From NCBI GenBank assembly GCA_039704465.1, contig JASFAU010000013.1:620001-684000 (forward strand): DNA of 64,000 nucleotides, in the 5' to 3' direction. The position numbers and the translations under genes were made by a program. Source of the stretch: Plasmodiophora brassicae (Eukaryota; Endomyxa; Phytomyxea; Plasmodiophorida; Plasmodiophoridae). This document shows, piece after piece, positions 29,030 through 47,148 of this stretch; the first letter of the stretch is position 1; each line of letters starts with the position of its first letter. The notes beneath the pieces were generated by a model that ran no database searches, was not told where the DNA came from, and saw only the letters and a list, made by a program, of their open reading frames with translations.

Positions 29030-31009
29030 CTACGAGACCCGCTCGATAGCGTCCTGGATCATGCCGATCCATTCTTTCAAGCTTGCGGGATCTTCAGCCT
29101 TGAATACATAAACATCGCGAGCGGAACTGAACGACAACAACCCTTGCGTTGGGATCGAAAGTGTCAGCGAGAGCGGCTCAGTATCACTAGAGTCCTGGAC
29201 AGTGGCCCCTCGCAACGACAGTCGCAGAACAGGAGCATCGTCCTGTTGACCCAGCGGTAAGCGAGAGCAATACAACGGGTTACAGGAGACAGACGTCTTT
29301 CTTGTCGAAGAAGTGTAGGAATCCTGATAACGTCAAGACGGCGTGCCCGAGTTTGTAATTGGACTTAACCTATGGGCAAGCATGATGAGGTCGGGCAGAG
29401 GCTGTCAGTGGTTCAGACATACAAGTTTCCCCTGTCGTAACAGAGTGCCCTTATGCTGGACATGAGAACGCAATCGCTCCACGATCAGTAAATCACCTGT
29501 AGGTCAGGTTAGCCCTGGTCTTTCCGCGAACTAAGCAAGCGACCTTCGCTTTTGGGCTGGTAATCGTAGACGTTCTTGCCATGCTCATCCGGGCATAACT
29601 CTGATGACTGAAGGAACAGCTGGACATCTCGCTCGCGGTCAATCTGTTTGACGGTTTCCAACGAATCATCGATAAGCCGAAGGCTGTTGATGAGAAGGCT
29701 CTTCTCCCTGACGAGCAGCAAGCACGATAAGAACCTGCCAGCGCATTCCAAATGCACACAAACGTACGCCAGCAGGTGATCCTGTAAAATGTCCTTGAGA
29801 ACATTGATTCGACGCCCGTCATTGAGTTGAACCTCTTCGAATATCTTCTTCATGGCATTGCTGCATGCAAGCAAGAGTCAGAGCACGATCATCTGGGCCA
29901 ACAATCTACGCGTACCTGAATCGTGCCTGACCTCCGCGGTACACGGAGAGGTCGTGGAGGAACTTCCTGGCCAACAGATACGGATCCTTCGACGTCGACG
30001 TCTGCTTTCCTTCGGCTTCCTGAAGCAAGTTATCCTTCATGCACTGCTCATAGTTCTTCCACGATGTCAGCATTTGCTGTCTTTCGAAAGATATCTATTC
30101 CGCTTTCAGACACGCATCCACGATCAGACGCGATAATAACGGACACTTTCGTTCAACTTGTCAGCGGCGAAACGCAATTCATCGCAACGACGCTGTAGGT
30201 CGATTGACAGCTCATGCGCTTTCCGTATTGATTGGGAAAAAACTGCATTGCAATTATTAGGTATTAGAATCCCGACGTTAATCCCCATGTGCCAATGGCC
30301 AACCTCCTTTTTGTGCATCAGCGTACTGCTGTCGACCATTCTTCTGCAACTCCTCCAGGCACGACGTCGCTTGACGAAATGAGCCCAGCTCGTTCTCCCT
30401 GGAATTGCCCCGTTATAAATGGTGTCTACCTGGAACCGCGGTCCTCGGATGTTACCCGAAACTGACATCAGATGGGTCCTCAATGAACAAAGAGCCCAGG
30501 CGTTTGGTCCGATTTGCCAAGTAGCTCGACAGATCATTCGACGTCTTCTTCGAGGTCAGCAAACGCTGATAGATGACCTTATATGCCTGGCTCTGCCTAA
30601 ATAACGCATTCAGACCGAGTCCGGTTCAGGAAGGCACCTTTCACACTTTTTGAACAGCTCTTCGTCGGTAGAATGGGATGCCTCGAAGGTTAACATCTGC
30701 GCGCCGAGCATTTCTTTCTTTGCAAGAAGTTCGCTGCTCTTCTTGGGCCTGGGGCGCCCAGCCTGAAACCGGGTTCAAACAAGACACCCATTTCGCAAAT
30801 ACCCAGCGAACCCTTTCGGAACCGAGGCCGGTCGACGGTTCAGACTTGTCCCCGGGGGCAGCAACGTCGACCTTATCCTCAGCACCCGTAGCCTCATCGG
30901 TGCCGCTATTGACGGCATACGCGCCCAGACCCTCGCCCGGGTCGGCATCGCTCAGTTCGGCCCGCGCGCCGACCGCGTTCTCGGAAGCAGCTTCGGCATC
31001 GGCACTCAT
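29030..31009 (-). CDS. BAR-PH domain protein
   Basis: Eleven exons with ten introns of 40-66 bp, assembled by splice signals and frame; about 465 residues from ATG 31009. A low-complexity acidic N-terminus (about 65 residues) precedes a BAR-type coiled coil: ELLAKKEMLGAQMLTFEA, QAYKVIYQRLLTSKKTSNDL, SFRQATSCLEELQKNGR, QMLTSWKNYEQCMKDNL, DPYLLARKFLHDLSVYR, LRLIDDSLETVKQIDRERDV. A PH domain closes the protein: KGTLLRQGKLVKSNYKLGHA, LSGFLHFFDKKD, LRLSLRGATV and the hallmark Trp in LKEWIGMIQDAIERVS. The layout matches ACAP/ASAP/APPL-type proteins but without an ArfGAP domain. It probably binds curved, phosphoinositide-bearing membranes. Confidence 0.82.
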
Positions 31010-31303
31010 CTCGGCACCGATTGGGCGGGCGACTGCAACCGGGTCCGTCCAATATTAAAATACATATTCCAAAAACCGAATCGCCCATCATTTTCGCGAG
31101 GAACGAGATACTCAGAGTCAGTCAGACCGCGTCCACCTTCCAGTGGCACTTTATTCGCACAACCGTGCTGCCTTCTCGTTACCAGGGTAACCGCGTCCGA
31201 CAGCCAGTACCTATGTCGTGTTGGGAGTCGCCGTTTCGCCCAGTGTGCCCGGTGATGCTTCACCTTAAGGCCGAAGCGATTTATTCACGTAGGCAGGATC
31301 GGA

Positions 31304-33534
<2,231 letters not shown>

Positions 33535-33834
33535 TTTTAGCCCCGTACACGGCGGGACGTGATTGCGTCACGTCCACCGATGCAGTCGGCCCTACGACCA
33601 CGAAGAACATGGAGCGGATGAATGCTGCCTATGTGGGACATAAACGCGAGAACGTTCTAGACATGGTTATTCTGCAACAGGGCGAACGCATTGGCGCGCC
33701 AGACTAGCCGTTGGCCTGATATGCCCGGGGCAGACCCCGTTAACTGAGATCTTCCCGATATCGGTGCACGCGCCCCGTGCGAACGTCCATATCTAGCGTG
33801 GCATAGGGCTTACGCTCGAGGACGCCATCGACCA

Positions 33835-35384
33835 ATGTCTGGGCCGAGGTTCGTCTATGGACAGACTGCTAGTATTCACGACAAGTACAAGATCGGGGCG
33901 CAGCTCGGCCAGCCCGGCCAGTACGGTGTCGCCAAAGAAGCGATCTGCATCGCAAACAAAAGGCACTATGCGGTCAAAGTCATCTCGAAAGCGCGGTTCC
34001 AGGTCAGGTCGACCCGCGATGCGCCCCCTCAGCGTGTGGGTCTCTGATATGCGATTGCCAGCGGGTGACCGACCGTCAGCGCCATTTCGACATGATGAAA
34101 CAGGAGATTGACATCATGAAGTCGCTAAAGCACGACCACATCATTGAGCTGATCGAGGTGTTCGAGGACCCTCTCGACCTTTACCTCGTGATGGAGGTTG
34201 ATGTTCGCGATGTCGGCCCGGAGTGGCAGGGGTACTGACGTGTGTGTGGACGCCAGGTCTGCAATGGAGGCGAACTGTTTGACAGAATCCAGCAGCGGGG
34301 CAGTTTCTCAGAGAAGGACGCCGCCTACGTCTTGCGACAGATCGTCAGCGCCATCGAGTACATGCATTCGCACAAGATTGCCCACCTCGACCTGAAGCCC
34401 GACAACTTCCTGTTCAAGTCCAAGGACGACGACTCGAAGTTGAAGGTGATCGATTTCGGCATGGCGGCCAGCGTCCAATCGAGGAAGCACCTGACGCGCC
34501 TCTGCGGCACGCCATACTACATCGCGCCCGAGGTAATCGAACGGCACTACAACGAGGCCTGCGACATGTGGAGCATTGGCGTCGTCATGTTTGTCATGCT
34601 GTTCGGGTTTCCGCCGTTCTGGGTGGACCCGGCCCAATACGGCAAGCAGGCCGACGATGCCATCTTCCGACTCATCAAGAAAGGTTTCACGCCGAAGACG
34701 AAAGCAGGGTTTGGACCGTTCTTCCCATCGTCCATCAACGTCTCGGAATCCGCGAAGGACCTTATCGCCAAGCTCCTTGTGACGGATGTCGCCGAACGGC
34801 TGACAGCATCGGAAGCGCTAGAGCACCCATGGCTACAAGGACAAACGGCATCGTCAGAGCCGATTGCTGAGCACGTACTGAAGTCCATGGGAGCGTTCCA
34901 CAAGGGCAACAAATTCCAGGCGGCCATCCTGGGGACGATGACGGACCAGTTGCCGAAGGAGGAGATCGAACAACTGAAGACGCTCTTCAAGACTCTTGAC
35001 ACGAACAACGATGGCGTACTGACCGTCAACGAGTTGCATTCGTGTTTGAGCCAGATGCCGAACGAGGAACTGAAGAACATCGTCGGCTCGATCGATATCG
35101 ACGGAGATGGAAGCATCAACTACGACGAATTGCTGAAGGCGGCTGTCCACAGAAAGATAGCCGCGAAAGAAGAGCGGCTGTGGAGGGTGTTCCAGAAGAT
35201 CGACCTAAACCACGACGGTACTATCACCGTCGACGAGTTGAAGAACGCATTGGGCAGCGAAGCCGGTGACAAGACGAGCAAAGAGCTACTGGAGGAAGCC
35301 GACCTCAATCATGACGGCGTGGTTGATTATTCCGAATTCCTCAAGATGTTCGACAAGCAAATCGACGAACTCAACGTCCACTGA
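33835..35384 (+). CDS. Calcium-dependent protein kinase (CDPK), four EF-hands
   Basis: Exons 33835-34002, 34062-34196 and 34257-35384 (introns 59 and 60 bp) give 476 residues. The kinase domain runs from about residue 15 to 285: VAIK-type Lys in HYAVKVISKA, catalytic loop AHLDLKPDNFLF, DFG as VIDFGMAA, and APE as YIAPEVIERHY. A junction region is followed by four canonical EF-hand loops: DTNNDGVLTVNE, DIDGDGSINYDE, DLNHDGTITVDE and DLNHDGVVDYSE. The glycine loop is unusual (LGQPGQYGVAKE) and the HRD motif reads HLD. CDPKs decode Ca2+ in plants, alveolates and several other protists and are absent from animals and fungi. There is no N-terminal myristoylation glycine pattern of the plant kind. 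Confidence 0.92.
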
Positions 35385-35484
35385 CGACCGTTAAACACGG
35401 CAGCATCGCCATTCATCCATTCTTTACAAAACACGGATTTCCATTTGATGAATGAACGGGCTTGACGTTACTCAACAGGCCGGG

Positions 35485-38774
<3,290 letters not shown>

Positions 38775-39149
38775 CGCCGCAATCCCCGCGCGACAATGTT
38801 CGTTTCTGTCGAGGTGACCCCGACCAGGCCTTCCCGTCCCGCGGACTTTCGACTTCCCAGTTGGCAGTTCCCACTGCCGCCTGCCACTTCAACTGTCAAT
38901 CGTGCAGTGAACGCACCACCTGACCAGTCATGTACGGTATTGACGTACAGCGCGCAACTGTATTGTCAGAAGCATGCGGTAGACGGTGGGAGCTTTCGCA
39001 CCACTGGGGACTTGTGTCCAACATCATGTACTGTACAAGCAGCAACCGCCAGCACCTTGTCACAAACCACACGTGGCAGCCAGTGAGCAGCAGGCGAGTG
39101 CACGACGGCGCCGCGTCGGACGATTGGTGACGCGATAGGTGGTGCAGCA

Positions 39150-40520
39150 ATGCCAGGGCGTCTGCTGGCGCTGGTCGTCGCCGTTTTAATCCCGGCCGCT
39201 ATGGCGGACGGGAACATCGACTGTTCGCCGTCCGACACATCTCTGACCTATTCGATGCCATGGCACATTGGTGCCGTTTTTCTTCTCGCCGCCGTGTCCG
39301 CATCAGGCATGTTCTCGGCGATCACCCTCGGTACCGTCCAGGGCAACCGCATCTTGGCTGGCGTGCTCCAGGTGTCCAGCTCCATCTCCTTTCGGTTAAC
39401 GGACGCTAAACGGAACGCTGTCGGCAGGTGTTCAAGATGTTCGGCATCGGCGTGATCGCAGCGACCGCCTGGTGTCACCTGCTGACGGACGCGTACACCC
39501 AGTTTTCGAACCCGTGCCTGACCCCGGCCTGGGCCGGCTATGGCGTCAACTTCGTCGGCGTATTCGCCCTGATCGCCGCCTTCACCGTCCAGCTTATCGA
39601 ACTGTTCGCTGTCGGCCACCGGCCGCGTACTGTCATCCGTTGCGAGAACGTCAACGACGAACACGCCGACGCGGTCGACAGCGCCGCTGTCCAGGTCAAC
39701 GACGCCCAGGACGCTCCGGAACGGAAGGAGCTATCGGTGGCAAAGGCGTTTCCGGCCGGGCACGGTCAGGATGTTCAACTGGAGGGGCACTTCCACGAGG
39801 ATGGGTCCAGTATGGTAATCGTGTACGAGGAACTCATTCGTGGGCGTTCCTGGTTGAACGACGCGACTCTGGTGCAGTCGACGATCATTCTGGAATGCAG
39901 CATCCTGTTCCACTCGCTCATCATTGGCGTTACGCTGGGCGTTACCGCCGATACGCGCAGCTTCCAGACTCTCCTCGTTGCCATCTGCTTCCATCAGGTA
40001 ACCCGAACGACAGCAGCGTCAAGGTCACTCATCTGACTGCTGTGTCGTAGCTGTTCGAAGGCATGGCTCTGGGATCATTGATCGCCAACCTGAAACACGG
40101 GACGCTGTTCAAATACCTGGTTCTCGGCCTCGTGTACCCGCTGGGAACCCCCATCGGGATTGTGTTCGGGATCGGCGTCCACAGCTCGTTCAACGACAAC
40201 TCGGACACGGTCATTCTGTTTCAAGGCATCATGGATTCCCTAGCGTAAGCCATGGCTGTTCGCTCGGATACACATCCAGTGACGGTTGGCGCCAGGGCCG
40301 GCGTCCTGATTTACAACACGTACGCAGAGCTGATATCTGTCGAGGTAGGCATACGCATTGGACAGCAACGAAACGCGGATACTGACGCCGCACGCGCGTG
40401 CGGGCGTAGATCAACCACAACAAGTCGTTCCGGTCGTTCTCGCGGCGCTTCAAATGCGTCAATATGACAGCAATGTACCTGGGTGCAGCTGCCATGGCCG
40501 TCCTGGCCAATTGGGCCTAG
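39150..40520 (+). CDS. ZIP family zinc/iron transporter
   Basis: Five exons (39150-39371, 39428-39997, 40051-40244, 40296-40344, 40410-40520; introns 51-65 bp) give 381 residues in frame. The signal-peptide-like N-terminus RLLALVVAVLIPAAMADG precedes TM1. Then come the variable cytosolic loop (residues 150-200, with HGQD and HFHED as possible metal ligands), the metal-binding helix ECSILFHSLIIGVTLG, and the second site FHQLFEGMALGSLIA, split by an intron. The end is MYLGAAAMAVLANWA. ZIP proteins move Zn2+ or Fe2+ into the cytosol from outside or from organelles. The pattern matches the fungal/plant ZRT-IRT subfamily. Confidence 0.93.
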
Positions 40521-40584
40521 ACAATACAACGTACATTGGTGGGCGGGAGGTGACTGTATAAAGGACGGACTGCTCGAACAGGCT

Positions 40585-41241
40585 CTAGGTTGCCGAGGAT
40601 CGCGGCCGGCCGTCGGGCGGCGTCATCCTGAGCGTCGCCCGATACATTTCGTTGAGGCTGGGGTCACCCAGGACGACATCGTTGAGGTAGTCCTCCTCAG
40701 CGGTCACTTCCGACGCGATCTTCAGCAAGGGCGGCGATAGCTCCTGTGGCGTCTTCTTGTGGTAGCTCGAGCTCTGGACGACGTTCTCGTCGTACAGCAT
40801 GGCGTACGTATCACCCAGCATGTGCTGGATCGTTTTCGTCTTCTGCAGGGCGCCGACCAGCATCTCCCGCTTCTGCTCCTTGTTCAGCTTCACCTTGATG
40901 GCGCGAATCGGCGCCACCAGGCCCGCCGCCTTCTCTACAGGCTGCTTCTCTTGGTCGATTAGCGTCAACATCGTCTCAGTAAACGCATCGAATGCCGCCT
41001 TCCTGGCCTGACCACGCCCATTCAGTTCATCTCACGGCTTCCCAAGTAAGGTTTGGGGTACCTTTCGAACGTTCGCGGCCTCGCTCTCGGCTTCGGCCTT
41101 CTTCCGCCTGATGGCCGCCACCAGACCGTCGACTCGGCTGGCGATGACGTCAACGTCTTCGCCTAGAAGTTTCTTTGAAGATGATCGGCATCGTTCTAAC
41201 GCTTGCGTCCAGGCGTTCGCCAGAAGGACGTCGTCGTACAT
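40585..41241 (-). CDS. Unknown coiled-coil protein
   Basis: Exons 41241-41062 and 41007-40585 with a 54-base intron give 200 residues. It is largely helical and charged: MYDDVLLANAWTQALERC, VDGLVAAIRRKKAEAESEAA, then KAAFDAFTETMLTLIDQEKQ, and VGALQKTKTIQHMLGDTYAM toward the end. No family recognised. Its first exon overlaps the end of the upstream CFAP69 frame on the same strand, so it could be the true C-terminal part of that protein through an unrecognised intron, or a separate gene with its promoter inside CFAP69. Confidence 0.6.
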
Positions 41242-43324
41242 AGCAATCTGGTTGAACGGTCAGCTCAATTAAATCATCAGCGAGCGCGAACGCTTGACGT
41301 ACGTTACGGACGTCGAGAAGCTGTTCTGGTGACAGAGGGCTCAGCTGGGCGGGGTCGTTGGCCAGCCGAGCAAGAAGGTGTGCGACTGGGCCAAACACGT
41401 CCTCGACAGGTGGCGTCAGCTGCCCGGGCGATTCCGAACATGGCTGGCAGCCTCCATGACATGATCGCAGGTCGGCACCGTGAGCGCACCCAGATCGCAG
41501 CGCCCCCGTTTGATCGTTCCAGATGTCGACCAGGATGTCGACGGCGCACCTGGGTGGGTCACCCACGCGTGACTCCTTCAACATCGTTAACGCCACTGGC
41601 GACGACGACGTCAAATTGTCGAGGACCACCAGCGCCGCACGACGGTTACGCCACCCTTTCGCCAGCGTCCCGACGATGATGTCAACGCCTTCGTTCTCGA
41701 TGACATGCCTCTGGTTTCGAGCATCTTGGTCGCATGCAACCGTCAGCAGGACAAGCGAGCTCGTCGCGAGCGCTGACGACGGGATCTCCGTCGATAACGC
41801 TCGTAGCACACAGCTGAGTGCTGCCGAGGTTCGAAGATGCTTCCGGTTCGGGGCCGACCCAGAGCAAACGCGGCTGAGTACCAGCGCGGCGTCAGCACGA
41901 ACATTCGCGCTACGATTCATGTCCGTAAACGTGGCCACCAACGATGCCACGAGGTCGTCGTGAGGTGCTGGCGCCGATGCGACAGACCTTAACAGGACGG
42001 CTAACGCGATCCGGTCCAGGTCGTCGTTGCTGCCATGTGTGACCAGTTGTGCCAGGCGTGTGCTCCCAGACTGGGCGTGGAATTGCGCCGGTAGGACGTC
42101 GACGATCTGGTACAGCAACGAGAACGCGGCCAGGCTCAACTCGTCGCGATCTGACCTGAGCGATCCCGTCTCAGTAATCGGTAACGCGTGGCAGCCGTTC
42201 ACCTACTTGATGAGGACTTGGATTTGAAGCGGTGCTTGCGGGGCAGGAGTCGTGTAGACCAGAAGGGCTTCGACGAGGGCGCTGGCGGCGCAGATTGAGA
42301 CACAACGTGGCTCCTGGAGGAGGTCGCCCAGAATGCTCCAGATCAGCTTCTTCGTCTGCAGGTCTTCCAGCAGCATTCCGTGGGAGGCAATGGGGCCGGC
42401 GCCCAGTTCCAGCCGCGTCGAATGCGATAGTAGCAGGGGTACGCATCCAGCGCGCACGAACCCAGCACCGGTGCGTGGTGCTCGTGACAGGTGCGACAGC
42501 GCGCACAGGACCTGATTGCGAAGCGCTCGATGCCGGACCGACGTACCGTGTTCGAGCGTGCGTTTCAGCAGCGATGTCAACAGGGAGATGATGGCGTCGT
42601 TCGCAAGGCGCGTTGCCGCCTCCGTAGGATGCAATTCGAACAGGTTCCAAATGACCTCGACGGCCATGGGTGCCGACGCCTCCACGTCGATGGCCGCAAC
42701 CATGGCGCCGGCCAGATCGTCGCTGGTCAGCATTGCAGATGCAGATGGAGCGGATAACGAAAGGTCCCTGCAGATTTGCATGTTGATGGCAGATGAAGGT
42801 GTGCGCTTCAGAGCGGAGACGAGATCGGGAACGATGCCACTATTCACGATTGCGAGCAGTGAAAGCGACCGGCTGTACTCGACTGGGATTGTTCGCCTGC
42901 CTTCTTCAGGTATGTCGAGAGGGACGAGATCAGCGCAAGCGAACCTCCGGATGGCGTTGTAAGCCGCCGATGAGGTCATGCCAGACGTCTCGCGACAGGC
43001 ACACTTCATCAGCAGGCGTAGCATGGCGCCGATAGCGTCCGAGTACTGTTTATGCTGCCAGGAGCGGGTGCTGACCAACGGTTTGCAGAACAGGCGGATG
43101 TTCTCCAAGACGGCCGCATCGAGTTCCGGATTGGGGTCCGCCGCCAACGCGCTGGAAAGGACCCGACAGACATCCTCGAGCTCAGCCAGCGGCACGCCGC
43201 CAGCATTCCTGCGCGCGATACGACGCAGCGCTAACGCTTGCCTCGCCTGCAGCTTCGACGTATACTTCCCAGTGAACAGACGCACCGTCCGCCCATAGTC
43301 GACGTCGACCTCGCTCCCAGCCAT
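41150..43324 (-). CDS. CFAP69: CFAP69-like armadillo-repeat flagellar protein
   Basis: Two main exons from ATG 43324, with an intron near 42150-42205 (VLI/K junction spliced to SDRDELSLAAFSLL). The protein (about 700 residues) is an all-helical ARM-type solenoid. Matches to CFAP69 include VEVIWNLFELHP, RHRALRNQVLCALSHL, AGFVRAGCVPLLL and DLQTKKLIWSILGDLLQ. CFAP69 is a cilia- and flagella-associated protein, linked in animals to the central apparatus and to sperm flagella. With CC2D2A this is the second ciliary gene in the window. The C-terminal end at 41150 is doubtful because the last 30 residues (RRRPSGERLD onward) overlap another gene's first exon and look like a frame shadow. Confidence 0.75.
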
Positions 43325-43463
43325 CGTGCGTTTAGGATATCCACCGCCAGGGTACCTCTGCTACGATCGCGTGCTAGCCTTTATTAACGGTGGTGCCGGT
43401 TTTGCAGTCCCATGAAACGTGGAGCGACGGCAGCAGCAGCAGACGCGACGAACGTTATGCTAG

Positions 43464-44315
<852 letters not shown>

Positions 44316-44452
44316 AATGCTCATCGCTGTGCCATTTCTGTACACATCCGACTATTGCGGCTGCCGGCCCACCTTGGGAACGTTCTTGCGCGGCCTGTCA
44401 CGATGGTTGCCAAATAGAGACGCCCAAAACGCTGTTGGGCAACTCGTAAGCG

Positions 44453-45763
44453 ATGACGGCAAGTGAAGACGTTGCCGTATCGCTGGAAGGCAGTCGGGCA
44501 ACGGCAGTGGACCAGAAGGCAGCACCGGGCGACAAGTTACCTGGGTGGGACCATACCGACGGTTCAGGTGTGGTGCGCATTGCCGATGACGGAGGCGTGA
44601 CGAAGACAGTTCTCGAGCTCGGCGACGCCGGTGCGGCGTGCCCGAAGCCGCTGGACGTGGCGAACGTCATCATAGTTCACACGTCGATCGGCGGAGAGCC
44701 TGTCCTGTACAATGACGATCCACACGAGGAGGTCGAGATCCGTCTGGGGCGTTCCGAGACGGCTCGCGGCCTGGAGATGGCTCTTGCTACCATGCGTCCC
44801 GGGGAACGATCTCGGGTGGTGTGTTCCAGTGACTACGGGTTCACCAAACACAACTGCCCAACATCTGTGCAGTACGGCGACGTGTGCGGCAAACTCATTG
44901 AATTCGACGTTCGTCTGCTTCGATCCGAAGCCGACAAGAATTTCTGGGACTTGACTGACAAGGAGAAGTTTGATCTGGCAACTCGAATGCATCGTATCGG
45001 GAACCAGCAGTACAACAACGGGCAGGTCAAGACGAGCCTGCGCTCGTACGACAAGGCTGTGAAAGCCATTGAGTCCGTAGTACTCCATGGCTTCGAGTAT
45101 TTGCATGAATGCTGATGACGGTAAGCAGGGCCATCACTTCCCGAAGAGCTGAAGTCGATAGCAGTACAAGCCAGCCGCTGCTCTTCCTCTGTTTGAATAA
45201 CTCCAGTGCTTGTCACATTCGGCTCAAGTCCTGGGACGCGGCAATTCGCTCATGTCAGCTCGGGAGATAATGGTTTCAAGCACATGAACAAGAACCTGAC
45301 TGAACGTCTGCCTATAGGTACTCAAGCACTGGGAATCGACAACAGTAACGTGAAATGCCTGTACCGACGAGGAATAGCATACGGCAATCGCGAGGAGTAT
45401 GAACTGGCGCTGCGCGATCTGAAGAAGGCGCAATCTATTGAGCCATCCGCAGCAACCCAGGATGCAATCAAGCGGATCAAGGCGGCGCAGATGAAGGCAG
45501 ATAAGAAAGCAAGGTAGGCCAGCTCCTTGAGCAATGCTTATGCGGTGTATAACGGCCGTGCTTGATGCAGGGCGAAGCTCGGAGGATTCATGCGGTCTGG
45601 CTTGAATCTTTATGACGACAAGACAAATCCAACGACTTCGTATTGGGAAACGGTTCTCAGTCCTGTGGTATGGGTGGGCCGTGTGGTCAAGAACATAACG
45701 TATCCGTTATGGAAGTTCTGCTCGAAGCAACCTCGACGAGGTGTACACGACAAACGAGATTAG
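44453..45763 (+). CDS. FKBP-type protein with TPR domain
   Basis: Exons 44453-45072, 45129-45253, 45318-45513 and 45571-45763 (introns 56, 64 and 57 bp) give 377 residues in frame. The N-terminal half is an FKBP fold: GLEMALATMRPGERSRV, YGFTKHNCP, LIEFDVRLL. Many active-site aromatics of true peptidyl-prolyl isomerases are missing, so it may be inactive, like the second FKBP domain of FKBP51/52. Three TPR repeats follow: RMHRIGNQQYNNGQVKTSL, NNSSACHIRLKSWDAAIRSC, VKCLYRRGIAYGNREEYELA. A C-terminal exon reads LGGFMRSGLNLYDDK and ends basic. Such proteins usually bind the Hsp90 C-terminus. Confidence 0.85.
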
Positions 45764-45907
45764 TGGCTGTTGATACGTCCTCACTAAAAGCTGATGGACT
45801 TGTAACGTGAGAAGCCCTCGTATATTGCCAAGTCTCTGGTGACGCCACGTGCCTCTGCATCAATTCTGTCAGGACCCAGGAACTGGCTGAGGGGAACCGC
45901 TGAAGTT

Positions 45908-46372
45908 ATGCAACCGCTGGCCCCGCTGCGCTCCAGAACATGGTCCTGTGGAACGTTTCCGTCACTCCGAAGAACATCTATGTACATAGGTAGGCCGACC
46001 AAAAGCGAGATTGTAAGGACTGCGACTGCCACCCATCCGGACGCTCGTTACATCGACCTGATCGAACAGCAACATAGAGAGTTGTGTTCAGCATATACCA
46101 TGGAGCCGACTCTTCGTGCCTCTCTGGATGGTCTGGATTCAAGCTCTGCTTTCGACGACAGTTGGAAAGTGGTTAAAGACCGCTTCCCCATCCTTCAACA
46201 GTTCTGTGGTGGCATTGCGACCGTTTTCCCGCATAACGCTCAGGTCGAGAGCGATTTTTCGATCGTGAAGTCCCTGAAGGACCAGTTCCGTGTCGCGATT
46301 ACAGATTTATCCCTTGAAGGATGCCAGCACTGCATGCAATACGAATATCTGCAGTCATTAACGTTTGAGTAG
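45908..46372 (+). pseudogene. hAT-type transposase C-terminal remnant
   Basis: The open frame ends with RFPILQQFCGGIATVFPHNA, QVESDFSIVKSLKDQFRVAI and a helix CQHCMQYEYLQSL. This resembles the C-terminal dimerisation domain of hAT transposases (hydrophobic core, Ser/Asp-rich turn, final helix). The DNA-binding and catalytic parts are missing. Upstream, 45764-45907, no exon was found. It is probably a 5'-truncated transposon copy. A domesticated gene is possible but less likely. Confidence 0.55.
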
Positions 46373-46428
46373 GTCAGTAAAGTACTCCCAGACATTGTCA
46401 CTGCCCCCTATGTCGCTATGCGTTAAGG

Positions 46429-46516
46429 GATCCGTACGGATCCGTATATAACTCTGTAGTCCATCCGTAAATAGCTTATTTACGGATTGTACGGATTGGT
46501 CCGTAAATAAAGAGGC
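46429..46516. repeat. ATCCGTA palindromes next to the hAT remnant
   Basis: A perfect 16-base palindrome lies at 46429-46444 (GGATCCGTACGGATCC). A 25-base inverted repeat follows at 46464-46488 (11-base arms, 3-base spacer), then further TCCGTA/TACGGA words up to 46510. Subterminal repeats of this kind are typical of hAT ends, so this is probably the 3' end of the element whose transposase fragment stops at 46372. The stretch 46517-47148 shows no gene. Confidence 0.65.
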
Positions 46517-47148
46517 CTGCCTATGCCTCGTTCCTGGTGATTGTGTGGCATAGAATTGTTAAGGTACGGCTAGGACAGCTTTTGTCGGCTGTCCAACAGG
46601 AGGTTCTTGAAGGTAGGGTGCCCCAGGTGTTGTTGGCGCCACCTCTGCAGCGTATACGGATGTGCGCTTGCAACACCAGCATCGCCAACCTGATGACCAT
46701 CTGCACACAAGGTAGGCGGACGTGAACCATGTCTCCGGCCATCCTACAGGCCAGGCTGCCACACAACCCACTCAGCTGTTCTAGCCGGAGAGAGTACCTC
46801 CCGCACTGCTGTTTCCCGACGACAAGAGCGCCCTCCCCCGTCCCTGGCCGTGCACGCCTCCCTGGTGTTGCGGTGCAACCTGCCCTCCTCAACACGTGAC
46901 GATACCGGCACCGCAATCCGCGAATCCGCCTGGCCCAGTGGCCCTGTGCAGATCGGCGCCTGCAGGCAGCAGCGACTAAGCACAGCGGTCCCGGAATTAG
47001 ACACCAGCGCACTCATCGAACCGTCCGCGTGCCGTGGCGGTGCGCACTGACGGCGGACACCGCGACCGGCAGTCCGTCGCTTCGTTCATTCCCGTGTCGC
47101 GTCGCGCCTTGCTCGCCTGCCCATTTTGGACAGGACCGGTCGGGGCAC

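Noticed and set aside
46517..47148. Several open frames on both strands between the hAT remnant and INO1
   Set aside because: Short, overlapping, no homology, no splice consistency; treated as intergenic.
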